64,000 nt of DNA from Tritrichomonas musculus (lineage: Eukaryota > Parabasalia > Tritrichomonadida > Tritrichomonadidae). Below the pieces are notes generated by a model. It was not told the origin of the DNA and did no database searches. It worked only from the letters and a program-made list of their open reading frames with translations. The stretch spans positions 930,001-994,000 of the forward strand of contig JAPFFF010000002.1 in assembly GCA_039105265.1 (NCBI GenBank), given 5' to 3'. This document shows, piece after piece, positions 39,901-46,971 of this stretch; positions within the stretch are counted from its first letter, which is position 1; each line of letters starts with the position of its first letter. Both the position numbers and the translations under genes were made by a program.

Positions 39901-40313
39901 GGAGTAAAAGGTAGGGAATGCCATTCTGTTCCGACAGCAAAAGATATTTTATATTCATTGGAAGCTGCATGTAAAGATAAGACATTTTGGAAAAAATCCT
40001 TGAGTGGTTCAAAGATTCTTTCTCGTCCATATTCTGACAAAATATCAAAATCAATTTGCCAGTTTGTTGGTGATTTATATAATTTTCTCATAAATCTTTG
40101 AACAATATCTTCTTGTCTTTGATTTTGACGATTTTGAAGCCATTTGAGATAAGATAATCTTTTATGATGAGAAGGTAAAGACCAATCATCTTGTGCGTGA
40201 TGAAGTTGAGATAATCTTTTTGCATTTCGCAGAAAATATGTATCTGAATCAACATATCTATCTAAAGGCCGAGGTGGCGGTGGGGGAGGTAATACAGCGT
40301 TATTATACTGCAT
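36954..40313 (-). CDS. Protein-primed DNA polymerase B (Polinton type)
   Basis: Replicative B-family DNA polymerase of the protein-primed group, 1119 residues. Exonuclease motifs: WYADFEAD (about 456-462), FHNLSYD (about 508-514) and YCNQDVNIL (about 635). Polymerase motifs: A, YDFDAKSLYPSAM (about 720); B, LIMNSCYGKT; C, YYQDTDSFM (about 960); then KKMYVMK (about 1020). The N-terminal 400 residues include DDCCFVYALAQTG (about 238-250) and HHFNVYQKHYFIEE (about 326-339), which resemble the Cys and His regions of OTU-like cysteine proteases, an association I recall for Polinton-type polymerases. The start at MQYNNAVL is preceded by CTTGACGACA and TTCACTAAAATATT. The gene appears whole. Confidence 0.92.
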   Translation of the reverse strand: MQYNNAVLPPPPPPRPLDRYVDSDTYFLRNAKRLSQLHHAQDDWSLPSHHKRLSYLKWLQNRQNQRQEDIVQRFMRKLYKSPTNWQIDFDILSEYGRERIFEPLKDFFQNVLSLHAASNEYKISFAVGTEWHSLPFTPQIFNKLMENLTEQNFLFQMDERPAEYFYKRELNELPDWSLFSSLKFSRIYNVKEYYQTIGGEFFLFLVDSDVPKPIKKYLERLQIFSSLDKNGKVRKQFDDCCFVYALAQTGLYDESTLNQIRLRINNRFLSQNNLNQLCVEFGIHIDLSFIDEQATGKNKKRQVRSQKNGVRKNYLGISDAPPNRTHHFNVYQKHYFIEEKTPITSYYAKNWRNINDASKFNKEYRVSKGKGHFTKGITFISSSNLVRTLFEQRCFHPITYGEYKILNTVFYNEIDDENLDLDYNPDYCTKLIQPKNFTPNDLKKKPGKKYDPTIWYADFEADTSGKIHVPYLCVLHSQNGVFQQVFKGKTCNISLLDFLPTESIVYFHNLSYDIRFLASFGISNSTPRGNSILKSTIQYKGKKITLKDTVPILSCKLKDIPKMFKLDDVMKEIFPYKYYTLDRLEKGIGKISEAGLKEDQTWTDHDKYLFNLNIDSIPGCRKSTDEFDMWKYAIFYCNQDVNILRLGFNKFCEGFKKDFNINPFNFVSISSLANEVFNQKVFYNHNLFEVGGVVRKFLSGAIYGGRCMTAWNKKWHIKNELYDFDAKSLYPSAMARLYTVEGIPRILKPNEKNMEFLSNCSAYVVEIIISKVHKHYPFPLIVQKTKNGNLNDDHISEPLRMTVDNITLEDLINFQKIDFDIVKGYYWKGQKDFSIQKEIRKIFDKRLEYQKEKNPLEQIYKLIMNSCYGKTIERPHEKDLKYFQDDQTLERFWMKNYNKIVEDIELSHSPFSKAIHQIKTLKPIDKHFNFSLMGIQVLSMSKRIMNEVMCLAYDCGCRIYYQDTDSFMIEKDDLPCLENQFEKKYHRKLIGSQLGQFHCDFKPISGHDEDPWAIESYFLMKKMYVMKITDSTGEIDYVIRGKGLTLNSILALAEEKFGGDVMKVYEAIYNGSQETFDLTKGQPRFSLNKNMTVSTLDVFKRRISTTYEKADALEYFDFE

Positions 40314-40382
40314 AATATTTTAGTGAAGTTAAAGAGTGTCGTCAAGTATAATTAATCATTTTTTTTTGTGTATCGACAAATA
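40314..40382. promoter_or_regulatory. Divergent class 1 promoter (polymerase / 85-aa gene)
   Basis: A 69-bp divergent intergenic stretch with one CTTGACG box (complement CGTCAAG at 40340-40346). Toward the polymerase it reads CTTGACGACAC, then TTCACTAAAATATT and ATG. Toward the right is AATCATTTTTTTTTGTG before the ATG at 40383. Both sides have a TCAYT initiator. Confidence 0.65.
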
Positions 40383-40640
40383 ATGAATACCTTACTAGAA
40401 TTATCTCAAAATGTCGAAAAATATTTTTCATCAACAGACGAAGATGAAAAAGAACTTTTGGTCCAAAAAACAAAAAAAATAATTTCTGAAAATGAAAAAC
40501 CGAACTTTATTAAAAAATGTCTTGAAGACTCAAATGATGACGATTATATGGATAATATCAAGACTTATATTAGGATGAAGGAACATGAAGAAAAGACAAA
40601 GATAGTTAAAGAAGAAGGTAAAATATATTTATTTATTTAA
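40383..40640 (+). CDS. Small acidic protein, TDEDEK family, 85 aa
   Basis: Start at ATG 40383 (MNTLLELSQNVEKYFSSTDE); the upstream in-frame GTG is not needed. It shares the pattern KYFS(S/T)TDE(D/E)EK, KT..I, F(I)..CL.D and the D/E-NI..Y motif with the next gene (40653) and, more distantly, the gene at 52835, so it is one of three paralogues. Small, acidic and helical. Function unknown. Confidence 0.65.
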   Translation: MNTLLELSQNVEKYFSSTDEDEKELLVQKTKKIISENEKPNFIKKCLEDSNDDDYMDNIKTYIRMKEHEEKTKIVKEEGKIYLFI

Positions 40641-40652
40641 ATAAAAAAAATA

Positions 40653-40880
40653 ATGAACCCATATAAAGAAATTTATCATTATGTAATAAAATATTTTTCA
40701 ACAACTGATGAAGAGGAAAAAGCTTATTGGATTGAAAAAACAATCGATATATTATATGATATAGAAGATGATGAATTCATTCAAGAATGTTTATTAGATC
40801 CTAATGAAGAAACTTTTATGGAAAATATTAGACAATATGCATATGTAAAAAATAATATCAAAAAGATTTGGTTAGATTAG
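40653..40880 (+). CDS. Small acidic protein, TDEEEK family, 75 aa
   Basis: Begins MNPYKEIYHYVIKYFSTTDE, 12 bp after its paralogue on the same strand: a tandem duplication with matching YFS(T/S)TDEEEKAY, IEKTIDIL, FIQECLLDPNEETFMENI. Acidic and helical. The end is followed at once by the class 1 box of the kinase gene. Confidence 0.65.
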   Translation: MNPYKEIYHYVIKYFSTTDEEEKAYWIEKTIDILYDIEDDEFIQECLLDPNEETFMENIRQYAYVKNNIKKIWLD

Positions 40881-40881
40881 A

Positions 40882-40932
40882 CTTGACGAGGAACAAAAAT
40901 ATTCCTCAAAGGAGATTATCAATTCACTTAAA
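40882..40932 (+). promoter_or_regulatory. Class 1 promoter of the kinase gene
   Basis: CTTGACGAG followed by GAACAAAAATATTCCTC (40882-40906), then TATCAATTCACTTAAA ending at the ATG 40933. The TTCACTTAAA word is the initiator. Confidence 0.7.
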
Positions 40933-41721
40933 ATGTTTGATTCTATGATTAGCGAAATCGATATTCCAAGACATATTGATGGATTTTTGATTATGAAAAA
41001 ATTTCAAGACGGAGGATTTTCTACATTATATCATGCCTTCAGAAATGCTGAATGTTTTGTTTGTAAAGCTATCAAAAAAGAAAAATATATTGGAAAAGAA
41101 ATCGAAATCCAAAAATCTTTGACTCATGATAATATTGAAGAAATAATTCATCATTGTGAAGATTCCAAAAATATCTATATTTTCACAAAACTTGAAGATG
41201 AGAGTTTAGAAGAATATCTCGAAAAATTTGGAAGATTTGGAACAAACTATGAGTTCTTGGCAAAAATTATTATGCAACAAATTCTTGAAGCAATAAGATA
41301 TGTTCATGCAAAAGGAATTTCTTTTTGTGATGTTAAGCCAGGAAATTTTTTGATGACTCGAAACCTCGAAATAAAATTGCATGATTTTGGATGTGCTGTC
41401 GAAAGTCAATCTGTTTCTGAAACTCGAGGAACTCCCTATTATTTAAGTCCTGAAGCTATTGACGCTTCCCAAAGTTATGATGGATTTGCTAGTGATATTT
41501 GGAGTTGTGGAGTTGTTTTATATCGTATGTTGACTGGAGAATTACCATATAAAAAAGCAAGAACTATGACTCAATTACGAGATTTGATTCATTCTGTCAA
41601 GTTTGAATTAGATGATGAATTCTCTGCTTCCGCATCTGATTTATTATCAAAAATGACACAAAAAGATCCTACAAAAAGACCGACAGCAGAAGATGCTTTA
41701 CATCATAATTGGTTTGAATAA
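40933..41721 (+). CDS. Ser/Thr protein kinase
   Basis: Complete eukaryotic-type protein kinase catalytic domain of 262 residues with nothing else attached. Key parts: the Gly-loop region DGGFSTLY (about 26-33), the ATP-anchoring Lys45 in FVCKAIKK, catalytic loop FCDVKPGN with Asp133, Lys135 and Asn138, metal-binding DFG at 151-153, activation segment with TRGTPYYLSPEA (164-175), and DIWSCGVVLYRMLTGELPY. The usual HRD is FCD, as in some fast-evolving kinases; the Asp is kept. The type looks CAMK-like. Such a gene is not a standard Polinton part and was probably captured from the host. It could act on host signalling or on element proteins. Preceded by a clear class 1 promoter. Confidence 0.92.
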   Translation: MFDSMISEIDIPRHIDGFLIMKKFQDGGFSTLYHAFRNAECFVCKAIKKEKYIGKEIEIQKSLTHDNIEEIIHHCEDSKNIYIFTKLEDESLEEYLEKFGRFGTNYEFLAKIIMQQILEAIRYVHAKGISFCDVKPGNFLMTRNLEIKLHDFGCAVESQSVSETRGTPYYLSPEAIDASQSYDGFASDIWSCGVVLYRMLTGELPYKKARTMTQLRDLIHSVKFELDDEFSASASDLLSKMTQKDPTKRPTAEDALHHNWFE

Positions 41722-41753
41722 AAAAATTTTTTTATCTTGAACAAAAAAAATAT

Positions 41754-41990
41754 ATGGCTTTTGGTGAATTTATGAAAAAATTAACAAACCCAAATGAAAA
41801 TATTGGAGCAAATGCAGAAAGAGCAAAACAAATTCTGGCAAGGGCAAATGAACAAATTGGTACGAACAACATTCCTAAAATAAATAATATTCCAACTCCA
41901 AATAAGCTTCCAGAAGATTTACAAAAAATGAAAAACATCCTAATATCAAAAAACCGACCACCTCTTCAAACAAATAAATGGTTTAAATAA
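41754..41990 (+). CDS. Small protein with MAFGxFxKKL start, 78 aa
   Basis: Begins MAFGEFMKKLTNPNENIGAN, 32 bp after the kinase. Its first ten residues match the minus-strand protein at 46966-47202 (MAFGSFFKKLKEG), an amphipathic N-terminal helix shared by two otherwise different small proteins. The rest is basic and Asn/Pro-rich (KINNIPTPNKLPEDLQKM). A membrane-active or virion-associated peptide is conceivable but unproven. Confidence 0.55.
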   Translation: MAFGEFMKKLTNPNENIGANAERAKQILARANEQIGTNNIPKINNIPTPNKLPEDLQKMKNILISKNRPPLQTNKWFK

Positions 41991-42212
41991 TAAAGGTAAG
42001 AAAATTATGCCTTCTCAAAAAAGTTCATTTCTAGCCTCCGGTAAGGTGGCAAAAAAGTAAGAATTTCTGCCTTCTCAAAAAGTTCATCTACCTTCTCAAA
42101 AAGTTCATTTCTAGCCTCCGGTAAGGTGGCAAAAAAGTAAGAATTTCTGCCTCTCAAAAAGTGGGCGTGCCCTGTTAGGACATTCTCTCACTTCATCACT
42201 TCATTTATCAAA
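41991..42212 (+). promoter_or_regulatory. Class 2 promoter, with internal duplication, for the 95-aa gene
   Basis: GTAAGAATTTCTGCC occurs twice (42057-42071 and 42137-42151), each within a duplicated segment containing TTCTCAAAAAGTTCATTTC and AGCCTCCGGTAAGGTGGCAA. Next come CTCAAAAAGTGGGCGTGCC, CTGTTAGGACATTCTC and TCACTTCATCACTTCATTTA, then the ATG at 42213. Confidence 0.75.
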
Positions 42213-42500
42213 ATGTTTGCTTGCGAAATGCTCATTCAAGAAGAACTTAGAAAAGGCTGTTCTAACATGCTTGCTTTGAAGAAAGTCAAAGTTTATTATA
42301 AGCGCGAGATAGAAAGTCTCAAGCAACTCATCAAAAAGAACGAGTATTCGTTTTTAGATCCAGACGATGAAACTGATATATACGAACTCCAAGATCGAGA
42401 AGTAGAATATCAAAAGAAATGGGAATTTCTAGATATTCAACTTAGAAAAGTCGAAAGGAAATTAAAATTGGAAAGAGAACTTTCTAAATTATCCTATTAA
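42213..42500 (+). CDS. Coiled-coil protein, 95 aa (class 2 promoter)
   Basis: Begins MFACEMLIQEELRKGCSNML; a helical hairpin or coiled coil rich in Lys, Glu and Leu (YYKREIESLKQLIKKNEY; LDIQLRKVERKLKLEREL). No family is recognised. The start is supported by CACTTCATCACTTCATTTAT immediately upstream. First of a run of short plus-strand coiled-coil genes reaching to 45281. Confidence 0.7.
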   Translation: MFACEMLIQEELRKGCSNMLALKKVKVYYKREIESLKQLIKKNEYSFLDPDDETDIYELQDREVEYQKKWEFLDIQLRKVERKLKLERELSKLSY

Positions 42501-42595
42501 ATTTTTAAGTCTTGAATAAACTTGACAAAGAACAAAATTTTATTTTTTTTTTTTTATTTTTTTTTTCATTTCATTTTTTAAAAATTATCATTCAG

Positions 42596-42910
42596 ATGAT
42601 GGGAAGCAAACTTCTTTTCCTACTCCAAAATGATCAAAAATTGGAAAAGCAATTGTCTGAAATAGAAGACTTAGAGAAAGATAAGAAAAAAATAATTAAG
42701 TTATTAGAAACTTCAAAAGTTCAATATCAGCAAATGCATTCTTTTCTAGCTGACCTTGTTAAATGTAAAGAAGCAGACTTGGCCAAAGCAAAAAAGGATG
42801 AGAAGAAAAAACTCCTCCTTGAAATCGAAGAAGACCGAACTTTTCTTCGAGAATTACAAAATGATATTCTCAAGGCAGAGAATCAAATAAAAGCTTATAA
42901 AGAGGAATAA
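42596..42910 (+). CDS. Coiled-coil protein, 104 aa (class 1 promoter)
   Basis: Start at ATG 42596 (MMGSKLLFLLQNDQKLEKQL), because CTTGACAAAG with AACAAAATTTT (42521) and TCATTTCATTTTTT lie upstream; the longer in-frame reading crosses the promoter. It is a nearly continuous coiled coil (LSEIEDLEKDKKKIIKLLET; EDRTFLRELQNDILKAENQI). No family is recognised. Confidence 0.68.
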   Translation: MMGSKLLFLLQNDQKLEKQLSEIEDLEKDKKKIIKLLETSKVQYQQMHSFLADLVKCKEADLAKAKKDEKKKLLLEIEEDRTFLRELQNDILKAENQIKAYKEE

Positions 42911-42992
42911 ATAAAAAACTTTTTTTAATCTTGACGTAGAACTTTTTTTTATGAGATATTTTTTCATCTTTTTTTTATTTCATTATTTTTTT

Positions 42993-43187
42993 ATGTCGAA
43001 TCAAGAACTCAACAAAAAATTGGAAAATTTATCTATTGAAATTTCCTTTTTGAAAGAGTCTCTGACATGGATTCATAAACTTCGAACTTTTACTGACAAA
43101 CAAGAAGATAACTCTCTCTTGGAAGATTGTATCGAAATATCAAAAATGCTTTTGCAAGAAATTCGAAAAATCAAAAAGTCTGATTAG
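42993..43187 (+). CDS. Coiled-coil protein, 64 aa (class 1 promoter)
   Basis: Start at ATG 42993 (MSNQELNKKLENLSIEISFL), placed after TTTCATTATTTTTT; an in-frame ATG at 42951 is too close to the CTTGACGTAGAAC box (42930). Short two-helix coiled coil ending in EISKMLLQEIRKIKKSD. Similar in layout to the genes at 43896 and 44506. Confidence 0.62.
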   Translation: MSNQELNKKLENLSIEISFLKESLTWIHKLRTFTDKQEDNSLLEDCIEISKMLLQEIRKIKKSD

Positions 43188-43400
43188 ATAAATAAACAAT
43201 AACTTTTTTTTAAATCTCTTTTTTTTGTTTGTATTTTCGGGAGAAAAAGTAAGAATTTCTGGACCTCAGAAAAAGTTCATCTACCTTCTCAAAAAGTTCG
43301 TTTCTAGCCCGGTAGCATTGGCAAAAAAGTAAGAATTTCTGCCTCTCAAAAAGTGGGCGTGCCCTGTTAGGACATTCTCTCACTTCATCACTTCATTTTT
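43188..43400 (+). promoter_or_regulatory. Class 2 promoter of the 121-aa gene
   Basis: Contains GTAAGAATTTCTGGA (43249) and GTAAGAATTTCTGCC (43329-43343), then CTCAAAAAGTGGGCGTGCC, CTGTTAGGACATTCTC and TCACTTCATCACTTCATTTT directly before ATG 43401. It is nearly identical over 70 bases to the region before 42213. Confidence 0.75.
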
Positions 43401-43766
43401 ATGTTTGCTAGAATGCAATTCCCATTCCCAGAAATGACTGAGCTTGGCTTCCCAAAATGCTTAGAGGTTCCTCCTCCTGATCTTTCACCATATGATTGGT
43501 TAAGTAAAGTCCCAAACTTTGTTCCTCCGCCGAGATACGAAGAGAGATGGCAACCAAATACTGAAGGCAAAAAATACTATTCCGATCTAGAAAAGGAGAA
43601 AAAGGCAAACAAAGAAGAGTTTACGGAAAAAGATATTTTGGCCTTTTCATTACTGTTCAGAAGTAATCCGGACATCATCTCTATGACTCATCAAGAACTT
43701 CAAGAAACTACAAGAAAAGATCTTGAAGAAATCAGAAGGAGAAAAGCAAAAGAAATCAAAAAATAA
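43401..43766 (+). CDS. Hypothetical protein, 121 aa (class 2 promoter)
   Basis: Begins MFARMQFPFPEMTELGFPKC. The N-terminal half is Pro-rich with several aromatic residues (PPDLSPYDWLSKVPNFVPPP), the C-terminal half a charged helix (KEEFTEKDILAFSLLFRSNP to LEEIRRRKAKEIKK). No family is recognised. The start is fixed by the class 2 cassette. Confidence 0.68.
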   Translation: MFARMQFPFPEMTELGFPKCLEVPPPDLSPYDWLSKVPNFVPPPRYEERWQPNTEGKKYYSDLEKEKKANKEEFTEKDILAFSLLFRSNPDIISMTHQELQETTRKDLEEIRRRKAKEIKK

Positions 43767-43895
43767 AGTAATCTTAATAAACAATTAATTTTTTTTTAAA
43801 ATCTTTTTTTTCTTTTTTTAATCTTGACGGAGAACAAAAATATTTGAGATGATGTTTTTTTATTTATTATTTCATTTTTTTAATTTGTTCGAATC

Positions 43896-44399
43896 ATGCA
43901 AGTCCTAGCCGAACATTTTTGGTATTTTCAGTTGGTTAGAGAAATGGAAGATGTGGCAGTCGGTCTCGATATTGACCCAGAAAGAGAGGCTCTGCAGATA
44001 GAGCGATATACAGTCATAAAGCCAGCTCTGGAATATTTACTCAAGATAAATACAAAAAATTTGGAAGTCTCAAAAATGCTTCTGAAGACAGCAAAAGAAG
44101 CTTCGACTGAAAACTTTTTGGGAAAATCAAGGGAGAAGATTATCTCTTATTGTGAAAAGGAAATGAAAAAATATAGCATGAAAATAGAAATGTATCAAAA
44201 ATGCATCAAGCAAGAACAATTTTCAGAGGAAATAACAAAACTAATATATCAAAGCGGTCATCAAGAAGATGCAGAATTCCAGACAATTCCTAACTTATCG
44301 GAAGATGAAAGAGAGAAAATATCCCAACAAAACTTTGCCATATTACAAGAGACCGTCAAGAAAATTGAAGAGAAATATGGTTTTGATAAAAAGACATAA
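43896..44399 (+). CDS. Helical protein, 167 aa (class 1 promoter)
   Basis: Begins MQVLAEHFWYFQLVREMEDV. All-helical with coiled-coil stretches (LLKTAKEASTENFLGKSREK; LQETVKKIEEKYGFDKKT). Upstream, CTTGACGGAGAACAAAAATA (43823), TATTTCATTTTTTTAATTTG and the ATG are almost identical to the sequence before 44506, so the two genes are a promoter-plus-gene tandem pair. No family is recognised. Confidence 0.68.
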   Translation: MQVLAEHFWYFQLVREMEDVAVGLDIDPEREALQIERYTVIKPALEYLLKINTKNLEVSKMLLKTAKEASTENFLGKSREKIISYCEKEMKKYSMKIEMYQKCIKQEQFSEEITKLIYQSGHQEDAEFQTIPNLSEDEREKISQQNFAILQETVKKIEEKYGFDKKT

Positions 44400-44505
44400 A
44401 CAATTAATAAACTAAAAAAATTTTTTTTTAATCTTGACGCAGAACAAAAATATTTGAGAGGATGTTTTTTTTATCGATTATTTCATTTTTTTAATTTGTT
44501 CAAGA
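44400..44505 (+). promoter_or_regulatory. Class 1 promoter, best-conserved example
   Basis: CTTGACGCAGAACAAAAATA with TTTGAGAGGATG (44433-44463), then TTATTTCATTTTTTTAATTT and GTTCAAGA before the ATG at 44506. It matches the sequence before 43896 over about 75 bases with few changes. Confidence 0.75.
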
Positions 44506-44940
44506 ATGTCATCTAATCAAGAGACAAACTTATCTGAGAATTGGGTTCAGGAATCCAACGATCATTTATTTCATTTTTTTTATTTGGCTTGGAAGGTTTT
44601 GTTTATGAATAGAGAAATCTCATCTCCAAATTGGTTTTCCAAGACCGAGAGAATCATCTCTGCGATTTCGACACAATTATCTTTGAATCAAAAACTCCTG
44701 ACAGAACTGGATTATTTGTCTCAAGTTTCTGAAAATCCAGAAGTGTTGGATAATTCAAAAAATCAAACGAAAAACTGGATTGAGCGTCTCCAAAAAGAAA
44801 TTAACGAGCGGAAGGAATTCTTGTCTCAAATATCATCAATGATCGAGTTTGAAGAGGAAATTGAAAATGCGTCAGAAGATCGCCTCAAAGAAATCGACGA
44901 AGAAAATCGTATGTTAATGATAATTGGCAAAAAGACATAA
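44506..44940 (+). CDS. Helical protein, 144 aa (class 1 promoter)
   Basis: Begins MSSNQETNLSENWVQESNDH. All-helical: an N-terminal aromatic helix (FHFFYLAWKVLFMNREI), then coiled coil (NWIERLQKEINERKEFLSQI) and an acidic end finishing GKKT, like DKKT in the preceding gene. Probably a diverged tandem paralogue of the 167-aa protein. No family is recognised. Confidence 0.68.
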   Translation: MSSNQETNLSENWVQESNDHLFHFFYLAWKVLFMNREISSPNWFSKTERIISAISTQLSLNQKLLTELDYLSQVSENPEVLDNSKNQTKNWIERLQKEINERKEFLSQISSMIEFEEEIENASEDRLKEIDEENRMLMIIGKKT

Positions 44941-45002
44941 AAAAAAAAATTAATAAACTTAATCTTCTTAAAAAAATTTTTTTATTATTTAAGAAAAAAA
45001 AA

Positions 45003-45281
45003 ATGGAAGTTCTCAAAGGAGGATTAGATTCATTTTTCAATGAAATTTTTGACACAATTAATCAATTAACATATCAAGTTAATCATGAAATATTAAATAA
45101 TTATACACTAGATATGTGTGTGCATTTTCAAAATAATTTATCAAAGTTAGAAGAAAATTTGACTCAACGAAAAACAGATATAGAATTAGCTTTATTAAGT
45201 GTTTCAAACATCAAAAATATCTTAGAGAAAATGAAAAAAGAATTTTCAGGATGTCTTTTGAATCAAACTCACTCAGGATGA
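45003..45281 (+). CDS. Coiled-coil protein, 92 aa
   Basis: Begins MEVLKGGLDSFFNEIFDTIN; helical with a central coiled coil (FQNNLSKLEENLTQRKTDIE). Last of the plus-strand run of small helical genes. It overlaps the end of the convergent integrase gene by 13 bases. No class 1 or 2 box is evident, only T/A-rich sequence upstream. No family is recognised. Confidence 0.6.
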   Translation: MEVLKGGLDSFFNEIFDTINQLTYQVNHEILNNYTLDMCVHFQNNLSKLEENLTQRKTDIELALLSVSNIKNILEKMKKEFSGCLLNQTHSG

Positions 45282-46672
45282 ATTCGATATCTTGGTAAAA
45301 ATTGGTCATCGCCATTTTCTGCATTAACAACATGATATTTCCCTTCATCAAATCCATTTATGAACCATAAACCTGGCTGAATAACAGACCTTCTTTTTTG
45401 GAATGGGTCTTTGCCATTATAAACTTTGACATATTCATAATCTTCGATTACAAAATCAGGTTTAGTCATGATGTTATAATTTTGTTGTAAAATTCTACGA
45501 CAAATATGACTCTCTAAATCTTTATCATTTTGAGCCATTTCAGGAGTACATTCCATTCCTGAATATTTTGATAAAGTCTCATGAGGTGCATGATTATATT
45601 GAAAAACTAAATCTTCCATTACCTCGGGAGTAATTTTATCGACTTGTGCTGTATATGCCATATCTCTTAATGTTCGAATAACTCGGTCAATAATGCCTAG
45701 AGAACTATGTAATGGTTCAGTTTTTGTTGTTTGTTTTTTTGACATAAACTCTGGATAGACAGTCTTTTTTATTCTTTCTACTTTTTCAATTTTACAATCT
45801 TTTCCTAAAAAACTTTTTGTCGCCTCAGAATGAAAACTAGGCTCATCATCTCCGATAAGAACTTTTGGATTCATACCTTGTTTGAGTAAATTAGATAAAG
45901 CTTTAATTATCGAATTTATTTTTTTGAGATTATTTTTTGCTACTCCATTTTTACCTACCTTCGAATTTATTAAAGAGACATATAAATATCTTGTATTTGC
46001 GTTTATAGCTACCAAATAACAAAACTCATACTCAAACATCAAATCAATAAAATAAGTGTTTGGTCCAGCAACTTTATGAAGATAAAATTTTTTATTATCT
46101 TCGACAGGAAAGACTTGATTTGGCTCATCTTGACGGTCAGAAATATCTAACTGAATATTTGATTTCGCTAATTTATCAATCTTTTTTTTACTCTTGAAGG
46201 CATAATATTTTACTTGATGTTCTGAAGGATCATATTCTATTAAATTTCCTGGATTAGAATTTAGCTTATGTTGATATATCTCATACCATTCATCTAAAGA
46301 ATGTTTATCTCTATCTTTTTTCCAACCTCTAGTGAGTCTCTCAAATTGTTTTGGAGATAATTCTCCTTCATAATTACTTCGAAAAAGGATATAATCCTCT
46401 AATTTATTTTCAAAAGAATCTGTCTCATCTTCGATAATTTTTTCATTTGGAGAATCATCAATATCTTGATATAATTCTCGATATTTTTTCTCATATTTTT
46501 TATATATTTTTGATAATTCTTTTGGATTCCTTTTTGCTAATATCTTCCCGGATTTCAATTTCTTGATTTCATCTAAGGTTTTAAATTTAGAACCTTTATT
46601 TGTTTCTTTTTCTAAATATGTTATTAAATTTAAAATTTCGTCTTGTAATATTTCGTCATGAGTCTTTTCCAT
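45269..46672 (-). CDS. Polinton-type integrase (rve, RNase H-like fold)
   Basis: Retroviral-type integrase of 467 residues, the second Polinton hallmark; it would catalyse insertion of the element's linear DNA into the genome. The N-terminal 200 residues are helical and charged. The RNase H-like catalytic core follows, with acidic residues visible at YFIDLMFEYEF (Asp about 210), VLIGDDEPSF (about 275) and SSLGIIDRVIRTLRDM (about 329). The C-terminal part (DYEYVKVYNGKDPFQKRRSV then QPGLWFINGF and YHVVNAENGDDQFLPRYRI) has the look of a small beta-barrel or chromodomain-like DNA/chromatin-binding end. The gene appears whole. It is flanked by short convergent genes. Confidence 0.9.
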   Translation of the reverse strand: MEKTHDEILQDEILNLITYLEKETNKGSKFKTLDEIKKLKSGKILAKRNPKELSKIYKKYEKKYRELYQDIDDSPNEKIIEDETDSFENKLEDYILFRSNYEGELSPKQFERLTRGWKKDRDKHSLDEWYEIYQHKLNSNPGNLIEYDPSEHQVKYYAFKSKKKIDKLAKSNIQLDISDRQDEPNQVFPVEDNKKFYLHKVAGPNTYFIDLMFEYEFCYLVAINANTRYLYVSLINSKVGKNGVAKNNLKKINSIIKALSNLLKQGMNPKVLIGDDEPSFHSEATKSFLGKDCKIEKVERIKKTVYPEFMSKKQTTKTEPLHSSLGIIDRVIRTLRDMAYTAQVDKITPEVMEDLVFQYNHAPHETLSKYSGMECTPEMAQNDKDLESHICRRILQQNYNIMTKPDFVIEDYEYVKVYNGKDPFQKRRSVIQPGLWFINGFDEGKYHVVNAENGDDQFLPRYRIHPE

Positions 46673-46728
46673 TTATTTTAATTTTTTAAAGTGTATGATT
46701 TTATTTTTTCTCTTTGATAAAACCAATA

Positions 46729-46971
46729 ATGGATTATCAATGTGAAGAAGCATTACCTCCTTTGAAAAAAAGACACGAACGAAAAACTTTTGCTACTCCA
46801 ACTTTGAAAATAATTCATTCAAGAATTCAATATTATTATAAAGTTTTAAAGAATGACCCTCCAGAAGATCCAAAAAAATTACAAAGATATGAAAAAATAA
46901 AGACAAAATATGAACAGTCAATAAAGGTTCGGAAATTATTAAAGAATGCAATAAAGAATTTATATCTATGA
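46729..46971 (+). CDS. Small basic protein, 80 aa
   Basis: Start at ATG 46729 (MDYQCEEALPPLKKRHERKT); divergent from the integrase with a 56-bp gap. It is basic, with a helical coiled-coil end (YYYKVLKNDPPEDPKKLQRY; RKLLKNAIKNLYL). It ends 6 bp inside the convergent next gene. No family is recognised. The basic character could fit DNA binding. Confidence 0.55.
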   Translation: MDYQCEEALPPLKKRHERKTFATPTLKIIHSRIQYYYKVLKNDPPEDPKKLQRYEKIKTKYEQSIKVRKLLKNAIKNLYL

